DNA from: Allobosea sp. 67-29
GTDB taxonomy: Bacteria; Pseudomonadota; Alphaproteobacteria; Rhizobiales; Beijerinckiaceae
NCBI RefSeq assembly: GCF_001898115.1
Contig: NZ_MKSQ01000023.1
Span: forward strand, 62,001 to 126,000
DNA: 64,000 nt
Reading direction: 5' to 3'
In this document: positions 17,296-26,230 of the stretch, piece after piece
Layout of the letters: every line of letters starts with the position of its first letter
Position numbering within the stretch: position 1 is the first letter of the stretch
Translations under genes and position numbers: made by a program
Notes under the pieces: model-generated
The model's database searches: none
What the model was told of the DNA's origin: nothing
The model's input: only the letters and a program-made list of their open reading frames with translations

Positions 17296-17919
17296 TCAGG
17301 AGGCCGGGCAGGCCGCGCCGCTGTCGGCCCAGGCCTGCATCAGTTCGCCGAATTCAGCCGGGGTCCCTGGCGCCGGCTCCCGCCCCCTGCCGGGCTTCCA
17401 GCCCCAGAGCACGAGGCTGTCGCTGGTTACGTGCTTGATCAGCGCAGGGATGTCGCGGCTGCCGTTGCGGTTCCGATCCTTCAACTGCTCGCAGATCTGC
17501 GCAAGGCTCTTGCCTTCCCAGGCCATGGAGGCCGATGCCAGAGCCCAATGTTCGTTGCCGGGGATGCGGGCGGGGTCGAAATTCTCCTTGCCGTGGCAGG
17601 TCGCACAGTGGAGGCCAGGCGCGCCGTGTCCGTCCTTGCCGCGGACGACGATCGGCTCGTGCAGCTTACGGATGTCGCCCTGACGCGGCCGCTCGGTCGC
17701 CGGGTGGCAGTTCATGCAGCGCGGATGCTGGAAGACCTTGCCCATCTCGGTGAAGAGCGCGACCGAGCGGTCGCGCTGGTTGGCGATCGCGGCGAAGCTC
17801 GATGCCGGGCGCAGGCTGGTGCCGCCGGGGTGGGCGGCGTTCTGCGCCAGCGTGAGCGCGCTGCCGGTGACGCAGACCACGAGTGCCGCGGCAGCCGCGA
17901 GGATCAGGTTGCGGCTCAT
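17296..17919 (-). CDS. Periplasmic dihaem cytochrome c linked to a molybdenum hydroxylase
   Basis: A 207-residue exported cytochrome expected to accept electrons from the hydroxylase encoded just upstream. A signal peptide covers about 1-25 ([25 protein letters not shown]). Two haem sites are visible: CMNCH at 68-72 and CATCH at 105-109. Methionines such as those in ALASASMAW could be distal ligands. The C-terminal half keeps the motif [19 protein letters not shown]. The start is set by TGATG, where its ATG shares one base with the preceding stop, so translation is coupled. Cytochromes of this kind accompany membrane- or periplasm-linked aldehyde and isoquinoline oxidoreductases. The acceptor beyond it is unknown. 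Confidence 0.88.
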   Translation of the reverse strand: MSRNLILAAAAALVVCVTGSALTLAQNAAHPGGTSLRPASSFAAIANQRDRSVALFTEMGKVFQHPRCMNCHPATERPRQGDIRKLHEPIVVRGKDGHGAPGLHCATCHGKENFDPARIPGNEHWALASASMAWEGKSLAQICEQLKDRNRNGSRDIPALIKHVTSDSLVLWGWKPGRGREPAPGTPAEFGELMQAWADSGAACPAS

Positions 17920-20099
17920 CAGACGGTGCCTCCCTGCATGGGCAACTGGCGCGGCCGGCCATGGCCGAGCGCGGCCAGCGCATTGGCCACGGCGGGGCCG
18001 ATCGGCGGCACGCCGGGCTCGCCGATGCCGCTCGGCTTCTCGGTCGAGGCGATGATCCGGACCTCGACCTCCGGCATCTCGTTGATGCGCAGCGAGCGAT
18101 ACTCGTGGAAGTTGGTCTGGACCGGCCGGCCGCCATCGAGCGTGATCTGGCCGTAGAGGGCATGGCCGAGGCCGAAGCCGATGCCGCCCTCGACCTGCGC
18201 GCGGATGATGTCCGGATTCACGGCGACGCCGCAATCGACCGCGCACCAGACCTTGTGGATCTTGGGCTCGCCCTCCGGCCCCATCGAGACCTCGGCGATC
18301 TGGGCAACGAAGGAGCCGAAGCTCTCGACCACCGCCACGCCGCGGGCGCGCCCGTCGACCGGCCCGGGGCCCTTCCAGCCGGCCAGATCGGCGACCGCCT
18401 TGAGCACGCCGGCGGCGCGCGGATGCTTGTCGCCCATCAGGGTAAGCCTGCCCTGGACCGCATCCTGCCCGGCGGCCTGAAGCAGTTCGTCCACGAAGCA
18501 TTCGACGGCATAGCCGGTGTGGGTGTGGCCGACCGAGCGCCACCAGAGGGTCGGCACGCCGACCGTCGGGTTGTGAACGTCGCAGCGAAAGTCGGGTACC
18601 TCGTAGAAGATTTCGTTGGCGCCCTCGACCGACGTCGCGTCGATGCCGTTCTTGACGACCATCGCCTCGAAAGGCGTTCCGAGGAAGAAGGACTGGCCGA
18701 CCAGCGTGCTCGACCAGGCCGCAATCTTCCCGTCCTTCACGGCGCCCCGGAAGCGGTGAACGAAGAGCGGGCGATAGTAGCCACCGGTCAGATCGTCCTC
18801 GCGGGTCCAGACGATCTTGACCGGGCGTTTGGGGCCGATGGTCTTGGCGACTGTGGCAAGTTCGGCTGCCAGATGCTGGCTGACCTGGGCACGCCGGCCG
18901 AAGCTGCCGCCGGCGAACATCGTCTCCAGCGTGACCTTCTCCGGCGGCAGGCCGAGAATCTTCGCGATCGTCTGGTGTTCCGTCGTCTGGAACTGGCTGC
19001 CGAAGCGGGCATGGGCGGTCTGCCCGTCCCATTCGAGATAGCCGTCCAAGGGCTCCATCGGCGCATGCGCCAGATAGGGGAAGACGAACTCCGCCTCGAT
19101 GACGCGCTCCGCCTTGCCGAGCGCCGCCTCGGCGTCGCCGCGGCTGCCGGCGACCGTGCCGGGCTGCCGGACCAGCTTGCGGTACTCGGCGATCAGCTCG
19201 GGACTGCCGCGTTTTTCCGCGGCGCTATCGTCCCAGGTCACCTTCAGCGCCTCGCGCCCCTTGAGGGCCGGCCACATGCCGTTGGCATAGACCGCGACGC
19301 CGTAGCCGATCGACTTCACGTCGACGACGCCTTTGACCTTGAGCGCCTCGGCCGCGTCGAAGCTCGCGACCTTGCCGCCGAAGCGCGGGGAGCGGGCGAT
19401 GACGACCGTCAGCATGTCGGGTGCATGGATATCGATGGTGAACTGCGCCTTGCCGCGTGACTTGTCGGCACTGTCGAGCCGCTTGGTCGCGCCCTCCTTG
19501 CCGATCAGCTTGTAGGCCGAGGCCGGCTTCAACGGCGGGTTTTCGGGGACGGGCAACCTGGAGGCCGCCTCCGCGAATTCGCCGAACGAACCCTTGTGGC
19601 CGGAGGCGTGGCTGATGACGCCATCCTCGACCTTGATCTCGCCGGCCGGCACGTTCCAGGCGGTGGCCGCGGCCTGCACCAGCATCACGCGCGCTGCGGC
19701 GCCCGCCTTGCGCATCTGTTCCCAGCTATTGGCGATGGCCGTCGAGCCGCCGGTACCCTGCACGCCGAAGGCGAGATTGGCGTAGAGCTTGACGTCGGCC
19801 GGGGCATGCTCGGCGCGCATCTGGCTCCAGGCTGCGTCCATTTCCTCGGCCGCGAGCGTGGCAAGCCCGGTGAACGGGCCCTGGCCGAACTCGATATGCT
19901 TGATCAGGACGGTCACGGTGGAGTCGGGCGCGACGCGGATGAAGGCGTTCGGCGCGAAAGTGGCGTTGCCGCCGGGCCGATAGGCCGCGCCGGCGCCTGA
20001 CTGCGCCTTGGCGTTGCGCGGCAGATGGAAGCCGATGACGAGCGCGCCGGCTCCAGCCAGCAGGGCGCGACGGGAGAGTTTGGGATCATGCGCGGTCAT
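17919..20099 (-). CDS. Xanthine oxidase-family molybdopterin-binding subunit, Tat-exported (IorB-like)
   Basis: A 726-residue catalytic subunit of a molybdenum hydroxylase. It starts with a twin-arginine signal ([21 protein letters not shown] at 10-11), so the enzyme is exported folded with its cofactor. Two aldehyde-oxidase/xanthine-dehydrogenase type domains follow in tandem, with GGSFGRR near the middle and [19 protein letters not shown] and [17 protein letters not shown] near the end, the latter holding the catalytic glutamate of the family (GEPGVPP). Overall it matches the isoquinoline 1-oxidoreductase beta type, which lacks an FAD subunit and passes electrons through the 2Fe-2S subunit to a cytochrome. 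The substrate (N-heterocycle or aldehyde) cannot be read. It lies three bases after the small subunit. Confidence 0.9.
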   Translation of the reverse strand: MTAHDPKLSRRALLAGAGALVIGFHLPRNAKAQSGAGAAYRPGGNATFAPNAFIRVAPDSTVTVLIKHIEFGQGPFTGLATLAAEEMDAAWSQMRAEHAPADVKLYANLAFGVQGTGGSTAIANSWEQMRKAGAAARVMLVQAAATAWNVPAGEIKVEDGVISHASGHKGSFGEFAEAASRLPVPENPPLKPASAYKLIGKEGATKRLDSADKSRGKAQFTIDIHAPDMLTVVIARSPRFGGKVASFDAAEALKVKGVVDVKSIGYGVAVYANGMWPALKGREALKVTWDDSAAEKRGSPELIAEYRKLVRQPGTVAGSRGDAEAALGKAERVIEAEFVFPYLAHAPMEPLDGYLEWDGQTAHARFGSQFQTTEHQTIAKILGLPPEKVTLETMFAGGSFGRRAQVSQHLAAELATVAKTIGPKRPVKIVWTREDDLTGGYYRPLFVHRFRGAVKDGKIAAWSSTLVGQSFFLGTPFEAMVVKNGIDATSVEGANEIFYEVPDFRCDVHNPTVGVPTLWWRSVGHTHTGYAVECFVDELLQAAGQDAVQGRLTLMGDKHPRAAGVLKAVADLAGWKGPGPVDGRARGVAVVESFGSFVAQIAEVSMGPEGEPKIHKVWCAVDCGVAVNPDIIRAQVEGGIGFGLGHALYGQITLDGGRPVQTNFHEYRSLRINEMPEVEVRIIASTEKPSGIGEPGVPPIGPAVANALAALGHGRPRQLPMQGGTV

Positions 20100-20102
20100 G
20101 GC

Positions 20103-20561
20103 TCAGATCTCCAGCGCGCGGGCCGCGTCATGGATCGCGGCGCGGATGCGGACGTAAGTGGCGCAACGGCAGATGTTGCCGTTCATCGCGAGGTCGATGT
20201 CGCGGTCGGTCGGCTTCCTGTTTTCCTTGAGCAGCGCGATCGCGCTCATCACCTGGCCGGACTGGCAATAGCCGCATTGCGGTACGTCGCGGGCGATCCA
20301 GGCGGCCTGGACGGCATCCGCCTCCTTGCCGGCGAGGCCTTCGATCGTGGTGATCTCGCTGGTGCCGACGGCGGAGACTGGTGTCACGCAGGAGCGGAGC
20401 GGCTGGCCGTCGATGAAGACGGTGCAGGCGCCGCATTGGGCAATGCCGCAGCCGAACTTCGTGCCGGTGAGGCCGAGATTGTCGCGGATGGCCCAGAGCA
20501 GGGGCGTGTCGTCGTCGACGTCGACGCTGTGCGTCGTCCCGTTGACCTTGAGAGAGACCAT
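20103..20561 (-). CDS. 2Fe-2S subunit of a molybdenum hydroxylase (IorA/CoxS-like)
   Basis: A 152-residue electron-transfer subunit. The plant-type ferredoxin cluster ligands are C38, C43, C46 and C58 (GCGIAQCGAC, then RSC), and the second all-helical [2Fe-2S] domain has C96, C99, C131 and C133 (QCGYC and CRC). This is the standard pattern of xanthine-oxidase-family small subunits. The start at 20561 gives MVSLKVNG and has GGAGG five bases upstream; longer starts are not supported. It is the first gene of the three-gene unit that ends with the cytochrome c. It has no signal of its own, so it is presumably co-exported with the Tat-bearing large subunit. A TetR gene is divergent from it. Confidence 0.93.
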   Translation of the reverse strand: MVSLKVNGTTHSVDVDDDTPLLWAIRDNLGLTGTKFGCGIAQCGACTVFIDGQPLRSCVTPVSAVGTSEITTIEGLAGKEADAVQAAWIARDVPQCGYCQSGQVMSAIALLKENRKPTDRDIDLAMNGNICRCATYVRIRAAIHDAARALEI

Positions 20562-20689
20562 GGCTGCCTCCGATGCTGGCAAGACGCAGCGCGGCACCAT
20601 GGTGCGGATCGGGGGGCTCGCCCCCGATGTCCCGATCTGACATATCAGATACGGGCGATGGATCCGTAGCCCTGGGTCGCGCGACTGGA

Positions 20690-20716
20690 CTAGTTAGACG
20701 GTTTAAGTCTAGTTAG
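20690..20716. promoter_or_regulatory. Candidate TetR operator between the hydroxylase operon and its regulator
   Basis: CTAGTTAG occurs twice as a direct repeat (20690-20697 and 20709-20716), and nested within is the inverted repeat TAGAC (20695-20699), 7-bp spacer, GTCTA (20707-20711). It lies in the 156-192 bp divergent gap, about 40 bases before the preferred regulator start. This is the usual place for a TetR autoregulatory and target operator. Confidence 0.6.
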
Positions 20717-20753
20717 GATGGTCGCGCGCAGATTGGATTTTGTCAAGGCTGCA

Positions 20754-21371
20754 ATGTCGGACCGAAGCGAAAGTTCCAGCTCCGTTTCTCCGGAGGATGC
20801 CCGCATCGACCAGATCGCCGATGCGGCGCTGCGGCTGTTCGCCCGCTACGGCTACAAGCGCAGCTCGATGGACGACATCGCCAAGGAGGCCGGACTCGCC
20901 AAGGCGACGCTCTACCTGCATTTCAAGGGCAAGGACGATGTCTTCCGGGCGATGTTGAGACTGCTGGCGCGCCGCGTCGAGGCACATTGCCGTGAGGCGG
21001 TCGCGGCTGAAGGCGCTTTTCCGGAGCGGTTAGCCGCCTTGATCCAGGCGCATCACGGGCAGGCTTATGCGAGCTTCGGTACGGGGGAGCACCTGGTCGA
21101 ACTCAAGGCAGTGATGAACGCCATCGCGACCAGCGAACTTCAGGCGTTCGAGCAGATCTTCGTCAGGCTCGCGCGGCAACTGCTCCAGGAGGCCGAAGCC
21201 CGCGGCGAGATCGCGTTGTCCCGTGCTTCCGTCACTGCCGAGGACTGGATCGCCGGATTGATGTTCGCCGCGGCCGGGGCGAAGACCGGCGCACCGCCAA
21301 GCTGTCAGGCCTATGCGGAGCGGCTTGCCGGCATCGCCCATATCTTCGCGGCGGCCGTCACCATCGGCTGA
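20754..21371 (+). CDS. TetR/AcrR family transcriptional regulator
   Basis: A one-component repressor with an N-terminal helix-turn-helix (IADAALRLFARYGYKRSSMDDIAKEAGLAKATLYLHFKG spread over about 19-57 of this start) and a helical ligand-binding domain that ends HIFAAAVTIG. The HTH is close to the TetR consensus (DIAKEAGLAKATLYLHF). I prefer the ATG at 20754 (MSDRSES) because AAGG lies six bases upstream and because the candidate operator would overlap the leader of a longer product; an ATG at 20718 is also in frame. It is divergent from the molybdenum hydroxylase operon and most likely represses it until an aromatic or aldehyde ligand binds (inference). It separates that operon from ftsW. 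Confidence 0.88.
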   Translation: MSDRSESSSSVSPEDARIDQIADAALRLFARYGYKRSSMDDIAKEAGLAKATLYLHFKGKDDVFRAMLRLLARRVEAHCREAVAAEGAFPERLAALIQAHHGQAYASFGTGEHLVELKAVMNAIATSELQAFEQIFVRLARQLLQEAEARGEIALSRASVTAEDWIAGLMFAAAGAKTGAPPSCQAYAERLAGIAHIFAAAVTIG

Positions 21372-21417
21372 CGGGGTTGCGGTTCGCGGCGACCGGCCCG
21401 TGCAATCCGCCGCATCG

Positions 21418-21482
21418 GAATCAATCGGTTAACCATTCATTGACAGAGTGATTCGTCACTCAAGGCGCGGTTCATCCGCGCC
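21418..21482 (+). promoter_or_regulatory. ftsW upstream control region: GANTC sites, TTAACC, TTGACA and two hairpins
   Basis: Because a reverse-strand operon lies between murD and ftsW, ftsW needs its own promoter or read-through from the TetR gene. This gap holds GAATC (21418-21422) and GATTC (21450-21454), TTAACC (21429-21434), TTGACA (21440-21445; no good -10 at 17 bp), a GAGTGA-TTCG-TCACTC hairpin (21446-21461) and a GGCGCGG-TTCAT-CCGCGCC hairpin (21464-21482). The second hairpin may end the TetR transcript, though no T run follows. Confidence 0.45.
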
Positions 21483-21507
21483 GGATTTGCCGATAGGACG
21501 CGCTGTC

Positions 21508-22641
21508 ATGGTCTCCCGCGCCGAACCTTCCCTGAGCGGCCGCTGGTGGTGGTCGATCGACCGCCTGATCCTGGCCGCGCTCATCGCGCTGATGGTTTCG
21601 GGCGTCGTGCTGCTCATGGCCGGCGGGCCCCCCGTCGCTGAACGCCTGGGGCTCTCGACCTTCCATTTCGTCAACCGGCAGGCGGCGTATCTTGCCGGCG
21701 CGATCGTCATCTTCCTCGGGGTGTCGTTCATGACGCCGCGGCAGGTGCGCCGCGCTGCGCTCATCCTCTACGTGGTCTCGCTGGCCATGGTGGTCGCAAC
21801 GCTGTTCTTCGGCGTCGAGGTCAAGGGCGCCAAGCGCTGGCTGACGCTCAGCATCCTCGGCTCGGTGCAGCCCTCCGAGTTCCTCAAGCCGGCCTTCGTC
21901 GTGCTCGCCGCCTGGGCCTTTGCCGAGGGCACGCGTCGTCCCGATCTGCCGGGCACGATCCTCGCCCTGCTCATCCTGCCGGTCTCGATCGTGCCGCTGG
22001 TGCTGCAGCCGGACTTCGGCCAGACCATGCTGATCAGCCTGGTCTGGGCGGGCCTGTTCTTCGTCGCGGGGCTGCACTGGTTCTGGGTGATCGGGCTGGG
22101 CGGCATCGGCGCCACGGGCATCTTCATCGCCTATGAGCTGGTGCCGCATGTCCGCGCCCGCATCGAGCGCTTCATGGACAAGGGTTCCGGCGACACCTTC
22201 CAGGTCGATACCGCGCTCGAAAGCTTCGCCCAGGGCGGCTGGTTCGGGAAGGGACCGGGGGAGGGCACGGTGAAGCGCATCCTGCCCGACGCCCATACCG
22301 ACTTCATCTTCGCCGTCACGGCCGAGGAGTTCGGTGTCATCGTCTGCATGATCCTGGTCGCGCTCTTCGCGATCATCGTGATCCGGTCACTGCTCGTGGC
22401 GCAGAAATCCGAAGATCCGTTCACCCGCCTCGCCGTGACGGGGCTTGCGCTGCTCTTCGGCATCCAGGCCGCGATCAACATGATGGTCAACCTGCACATG
22501 ATGCCGGCCAAGGGCATGACGCTGCCCTTCATCTCCTACGGCGGCTCCTCGCTGCTTTCGCTGGCGGTGGGCACCGGCTTCCTGCTGGCACTGACGCGGC
22601 GGCGGCCGCGCTCGGCCGAGTTCGGCTCCTACGGGCGCTGA
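21508..22641 (+). CDS. ftsW: Septal peptidoglycan glycosyltransferase FtsW (SEDS family)
   Basis: Polytopic SEDS protein that polymerises lipid II at the septum in complex with FtsI. It has 377 residues and about ten membrane helices. SEDS signatures are visible: VKGAKRWL, QPSEFLKPAFV, QPDFGQTML, DTFQVDTALESFAQGGWFG, LPDAHTDFIFAVTAEEFG (about 258-275, with the catalytic Asp/Glu region) and MLPFISYGGSSLL-like MTLPFISYGGSS near the end. The start at 21508 (MVSRAEPS) has AGGA upstream and is preferred over an upstream in-frame TTG-type start. murG begins one base after the stop. It resumes the dcw order after the inserted hydroxylase operon. Confidence 0.97.
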   Translation: MVSRAEPSLSGRWWWSIDRLILAALIALMVSGVVLLMAGGPPVAERLGLSTFHFVNRQAAYLAGAIVIFLGVSFMTPRQVRRAALILYVVSLAMVVATLFFGVEVKGAKRWLTLSILGSVQPSEFLKPAFVVLAAWAFAEGTRRPDLPGTILALLILPVSIVPLVLQPDFGQTMLISLVWAGLFFVAGLHWFWVIGLGGIGATGIFIAYELVPHVRARIERFMDKGSGDTFQVDTALESFAQGGWFGKGPGEGTVKRILPDAHTDFIFAVTAEEFGVIVCMILVALFAIIVIRSLLVAQKSEDPFTRLAVTGLALLFGIQAAINMMVNLHMMPAKGMTLPFISYGGSSLLSLAVGTGFLLALTRRRPRSAEFGSYGR

Positions 22642-22642
22642 G

Positions 22643-23746
22643 ATGGCCGCGGGCAAGCTCATCATGTTGGCCGCCGGCGGAACCGGCGGCCATCTTTTCC
22701 CGGCCGAGGCGCTGAGCCATGCGCTCCATGCGCGCGGGCAACGCGTCGTGCTGATGACCGATACGCGCGCAGCCGAGTACGCCGGAAGCTTTCCGGCCGA
22801 GGCCGTGCATGCCGTGCCGGCCGCGACACCGTCCGGCCGCTCGCCGCTCAAGATGGCCGCGGCGCTGATTAAGCTCGCCCAGGGCACCTTCGCGGCGCGG
22901 CGGATCGTCGGCAGGCTCAAGCCCGACGTCGTCGTCGGCTTCGGCGGCTATCCGACCGTGCCGCCGGTGCTCGGCGCTTCGCTCGCGGGCGTCAAGACAG
23001 TGATCCACGAGCAGAACGCCGTGATGGGGCGGGCCAACCGCTTCCTCGCCGGGCGGGCGACCGTCATCGCGACCGGCTTCGCCGAGGTCGGCGGCATCGC
23101 CGAGCCGCTCAAGGCGAAGTGCCGCCATGTCGGCAACCCGGTGCGCCCGGCCGTGCTCGAGGTGGCGGACCGGAATTACGAGTGGCCGGGCGAGGGCAAG
23201 ATCCGGCTGCTTGTCTTCGGCGGCAGCCAGGGCGCCCGGGTGATGGCCGATATCGTGCCGCCGGCGATCGAGCTCCTGAGCGAGGCCGAGCGGGCTCGGC
23301 TGACGATCGTTCAGCAAGCGCGGGCCGAGGATGACCAGCGCGTCCGCGGCATCTACGAGAAGCTCGGCATTCGTGCGACGATCTCGCCCTTCTTCAAGGA
23401 CCTGCCGGCGCAGATGGCGGCGGCTCATCTCGTTGTCGGGCGCTCGGGCGCCTCGACCGTTGCGGAGCTGACCACTATCGGGCGACCCGCCATTCTCGTG
23501 CCGCTGCCCGGCTCGCTCGACCAGGACCAGGCTGCGAACGCGGCCTTCCTCGAAGGGGTGGGCGGAGCGATCCGCATTCTCCAGCCGGAATTCACACCGC
23601 GCCATCTTGCCGCCGAATTGTCGAAGCTGATCGCACAGCCGGCGCACTTGACGACGATGGCGGCAAACGCGAAGAGCGCCGGCATCCCCGACGCTGCCGA
23701 CCGCCTGGCCGATCTCGTGATCGCGACGGCCAACTTTCAGAACTGA
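22643..23746 (+). CDS. murG: Lipid II synthase MurG (GlcNAc transferase)
   Basis: Peripheral inner-membrane GT28 glycosyltransferase that adds GlcNAc from UDP-GlcNAc to lipid I. A 367-residue protein with the N-terminal lipid I loop [13 protein letters not shown] (10-22), the second G loop [10 protein letters not shown] and [11 protein letters not shown] in the N-domain, and the donor-binding C-domain with [10 protein letters not shown] and [24 protein letters not shown]. The latter carries the conserved glutamate for UDP-GlcNAc. It starts one base after ftsW stops and is followed 16 bp later by murC. Confidence 0.97.
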   Translation: MAAGKLIMLAAGGTGGHLFPAEALSHALHARGQRVVLMTDTRAAEYAGSFPAEAVHAVPAATPSGRSPLKMAAALIKLAQGTFAARRIVGRLKPDVVVGFGGYPTVPPVLGASLAGVKTVIHEQNAVMGRANRFLAGRATVIATGFAEVGGIAEPLKAKCRHVGNPVRPAVLEVADRNYEWPGEGKIRLLVFGGSQGARVMADIVPPAIELLSEAERARLTIVQQARAEDDQRVRGIYEKLGIRATISPFFKDLPAQMAAAHLVVGRSGASTVAELTTIGRPAILVPLPGSLDQDQAANAAFLEGVGGAIRILQPEFTPRHLAAELSKLIAQPAHLTTMAANAKSAGIPDAADRLADLVIATANFQN

Positions 23747-23762
23747 CAGGACACGCAGGACC

Positions 23763-25166
23763 ATGAAGCTGCCGCCGAAGCTCGGCTCCATCCATTTCAT
23801 CGGCATCGGCGGCATCGGCATGTCCGGCATCGCCGAGGTGCTGCACAATCTCGGCTACAAGGTGCAGGGCTCGGACGCCTCCGACGGCGCGAATGTGAAG
23901 CGCCTGGCGGAGAAGGGCATCACCACCTTCGTCGGGCACAAGGCGGAGAATCTCGGCGAGGCCGAGGTCGTCGTGGTCTCGACCGCGATCAAGCGCGACA
24001 ATCCCGAGCTTCTCGCCGCGCGCGAGTTGCGCCTGCCGGTGGTCCGCCGGGCCGAGATGCTGGCCGAGCTGATGCGGCTGAAGAGCTGCGTCGCCATCGC
24101 CGGCACCCATGGCAAGACCACCACGACTTCGCTGGTCGCGACGCTGCTGGAGAAGGGAGGGCTCGACCCGACCGTGATCAATGGCGGCATCATCAACGCC
24201 TACGGCACCAATGCGCGCATGGGCGAGAGCGACTGGATGGTGGTCGAGGCCGACGAATCCGACGGCACCTTCCTGAAGCTGCCGGCCGACGTGGCGATCG
24301 TCACAAATATCGATCCCGAGCATCTCGACCATTTCGGCACCTTCGATGCGATCAAGGCGGCCTTCCGCTCCTTCGTCGAGAACCTGCCGTTCTACGGTTT
24401 TGCGGTGATGTGCATCGACCATCCGACGGTGCAGGGACTGGTCGGCCAGATCACCGACCGCCGCGTCGTCACCTATGGCGAGAACCCGCAGGCCGATTTC
24501 CGCCTGATCGACATCGATCTCTCGGGCGGGCAGGCTCAATTCACGCTGCTGATCCGCGACCGCAAGACCGGCCGCGACGAAGTGATCCGCGACCTCGTGA
24601 TGCCGATGCCCGGCCATCACAACGCGCTGAACGCCACGGCCGCGATCGCGGTCGCCTATGATCTCGGCATTCCCGTGCCGCGGATCCGCGAGGCGCTGGC
24701 CGGCTTCGGCGGCGTCAAGCGCCGCTTCACCAAGACCGGCGAGTGGAACGGCGCGCTGATCTTCGACGATTACGGCCATCATCCGGTCGAGATCGCCGCC
24801 GTGCTGAAGGCAGCGCGCGCCTCGACGAAGAGCAAGGTGATCGCGATCGTGCAGCCGCATCGCTACACCCGCCTGTCGAGCCTGTTCGACGATTTCGCCG
24901 CCTGCTTCAACGATGCCGACACGGTGATCGTGGCCGATACCTATGCGGCAGGCGAGGCGCCGATCTCGGGCGCCGATCGCGATTCGCTGGCCGCGGGCAT
25001 CAAGGCACGCGGCCATCGCCATGTGCTGCCACTGGAGGCGCCCGACAAGCTCGCCGGCATGGTGGCGGAGCTGGCCGGGCCGGGCGACTACGTCGTCTGC
25101 CTCGGCGCCGGCAACATCACGCAATGGGCTTATGCGCTGCCGGGGGAACTGGCCGCGCTGGGCTGA
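23763..25166 (+). CDS. murC: UDP-N-acetylmuramate:L-alanine ligase MurC
   Basis: First Mur ligase, adding L-alanine to UDP-MurNAc in the cytoplasm. 467 residues: the N-terminal glycine loop [15 protein letters not shown] (about 11-25), P-loop [13 protein letters not shown] (about 111-123), the EADESDGTF motif, [11 protein letters not shown], and a C-terminal domain with [11 protein letters not shown] and QPHRYTR, both MurC-specific. AGGA lies just before the ATG. It is followed by a 39-bp gap and murB. Confidence 0.97.
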   Translation: MKLPPKLGSIHFIGIGGIGMSGIAEVLHNLGYKVQGSDASDGANVKRLAEKGITTFVGHKAENLGEAEVVVVSTAIKRDNPELLAARELRLPVVRRAEMLAELMRLKSCVAIAGTHGKTTTTSLVATLLEKGGLDPTVINGGIINAYGTNARMGESDWMVVEADESDGTFLKLPADVAIVTNIDPEHLDHFGTFDAIKAAFRSFVENLPFYGFAVMCIDHPTVQGLVGQITDRRVVTYGENPQADFRLIDIDLSGGQAQFTLLIRDRKTGRDEVIRDLVMPMPGHHNALNATAAIAVAYDLGIPVPRIREALAGFGGVKRRFTKTGEWNGALIFDDYGHHPVEIAAVLKAARASTKSKVIAIVQPHRYTRLSSLFDDFAACFNDADTVIVADTYAAGEAPISGADRDSLAAGIKARGHRHVLPLEAPDKLAGMVAELAGPGDYVVCLGAGNITQWAYALPGELAALG

Positions 25167-25205
25167 GGCCTTCCCGCTGCATTGCGCACAGGCTAAAGCG
25201 ACGCC

Positions 25206-26132
25206 ATGGCATTCCAGGACCTCACCTCCGACATCCGCGCCGCCGCGCCCGCTCTTCGGGGGCGGCTCCTCGCCAATCAGGACCTTTCGGCCCTGACCTG
25301 GTTTCGCGTCGGCGGGCCGGCGCAGCTTCTGTTCACGCCGGCGGACGAGGAAGACCTCGCCTATCTGCTCGGCCGGCTGCCCGAGGAGATCCCGGTCACG
25401 GTGATCGGGCTTGGTTCCAACCTGATCGTGCGCGACGGGGGCATTCCCGGGCTCGTCATCCGGCTCGGTGGCAAGGGTTTCACAGAGATCGCCCCGGAGC
25501 CGGACAGCCGCCTGCGCGCCGGAACGGCGGTTCCGGACGTCAAGGTGGCCCGCGCGGCGGCCGATGCCGCGCTCGACGGCCTCGCCTTCTACCGTGGCAT
25601 TCCCGGCTCGATCGGCGGCGCGCTGCGCATGAACGCTGGCGCGCATGGCGGCGAGACCACCGATGTGCTCGTCTCGGCGCGCGGCGTCACCCGCAAGGGC
25701 GAACTCGTCACGCTCAGCCACGCGCAGATGGGCTTCACCTATCGCAACAGCGCGGCCTCTACCCGCGACATCATATTCACCTCCGCCCTGTTCCAGGGAA
25801 GGCCGGGCGATCAGGTCGCGATCCAGGCCGAGATGGACCGGGTGACGCAGGCGCGCGAGGCGGCCCAGCCGATCAAGGAGCGCACCGGCGGCTCGACCTT
25901 CAAGAATCCCGAGGGCGGCAAGGCGTGGAAGCTGATCGATGCCGCGGGCTGCCGCGGTCTGCGCGTCGGCGGGGCGCAGGTTTCGGAGATGCATTGCAAT
26001 TTCCTGATCAACACCGGCGGCGCGACGGCGGCCGATGTCGAGGGGCTCGGCGAGGAGGTTCGCCGCCGGGTCAAGGAGAACTCCGGCTTCGAGCTGCAAT
26101 GGGAGATCAAGCGGCTCGGGATTGCGGCGTAA
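25206..26132 (+). CDS. murB: UDP-N-acetylenolpyruvoylglucosamine reductase MurB
   Basis: FAD/NADPH enzyme that reduces UDP-GlcNAc-enolpyruvate to UDP-MurNAc. 308 residues, the shorter type II form. The FAD-binding region has [15 protein letters not shown] and [12 protein letters not shown]; further motifs are [20 protein letters not shown] (split as [12 protein letters not shown] and AGAHGGET), FTYRNS with the catalytic arginine region, and [10 protein letters not shown] with the proton-donor serine, then [10 protein letters not shown]. All catalytic elements are intact. Its stop is followed by a short promoter region containing a CtrA-type box before ddl. Confidence 0.97.
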   Translation: MAFQDLTSDIRAAAPALRGRLLANQDLSALTWFRVGGPAQLLFTPADEEDLAYLLGRLPEEIPVTVIGLGSNLIVRDGGIPGLVIRLGGKGFTEIAPEPDSRLRAGTAVPDVKVARAAADAALDGLAFYRGIPGSIGGALRMNAGAHGGETTDVLVSARGVTRKGELVTLSHAQMGFTYRNSAASTRDIIFTSALFQGRPGDQVAIQAEMDRVTQAREAAQPIKERTGGSTFKNPEGGKAWKLIDAAGCRGLRVGGAQVSEMHCNFLINTGGATAADVEGLGEEVRRRVKENSGFELQWEIKRLGIAA

Positions 26133-26170
26133 CCACTTCGGCGCGCGGCGGTAACCGGAGCACGCGCCGG

Positions 26171-26195
26171 TTAACGCGCTGTTAACCATGTTTAA
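26171..26195 (+). promoter_or_regulatory. CtrA-type box upstream of ddl-ftsQ-ftsA
   Basis: TTAA (26171-26174), seven bases, TTAAC (26182-26186): an exact match to the CtrA binding consensus TTAA-N7-TTAAC of alphaproteobacteria. A third TTAA follows at 26192-26195 after six bases. It lies 36 bp before the ddl start. CtrA is known to control ftsQ-ftsA in Caulobacter, so cell-cycle control of this sub-operon is a reasonable inference. Confidence 0.65.
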
Positions 26196-26230
26196 CGAGG
26201 TTGGACCCAACGCAGCGGCGCGGGGCTCCG

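Noticed and set aside
17883..19460. Forward frame of 525 codons opposite the molybdenum hydroxylase large subunit
   Set aside because: The reverse-strand protein carries a Tat signal and full family motifs; the forward frame has none.
23592..26210. Open frame of 872 codons on the minus strand across murC and murB
   Set aside because: It is exactly antisense to two complete, motif-bearing Mur genes and has low-complexity composition rich in Arg, Asp, Gly and His. High-GC DNA keeps such frames open.
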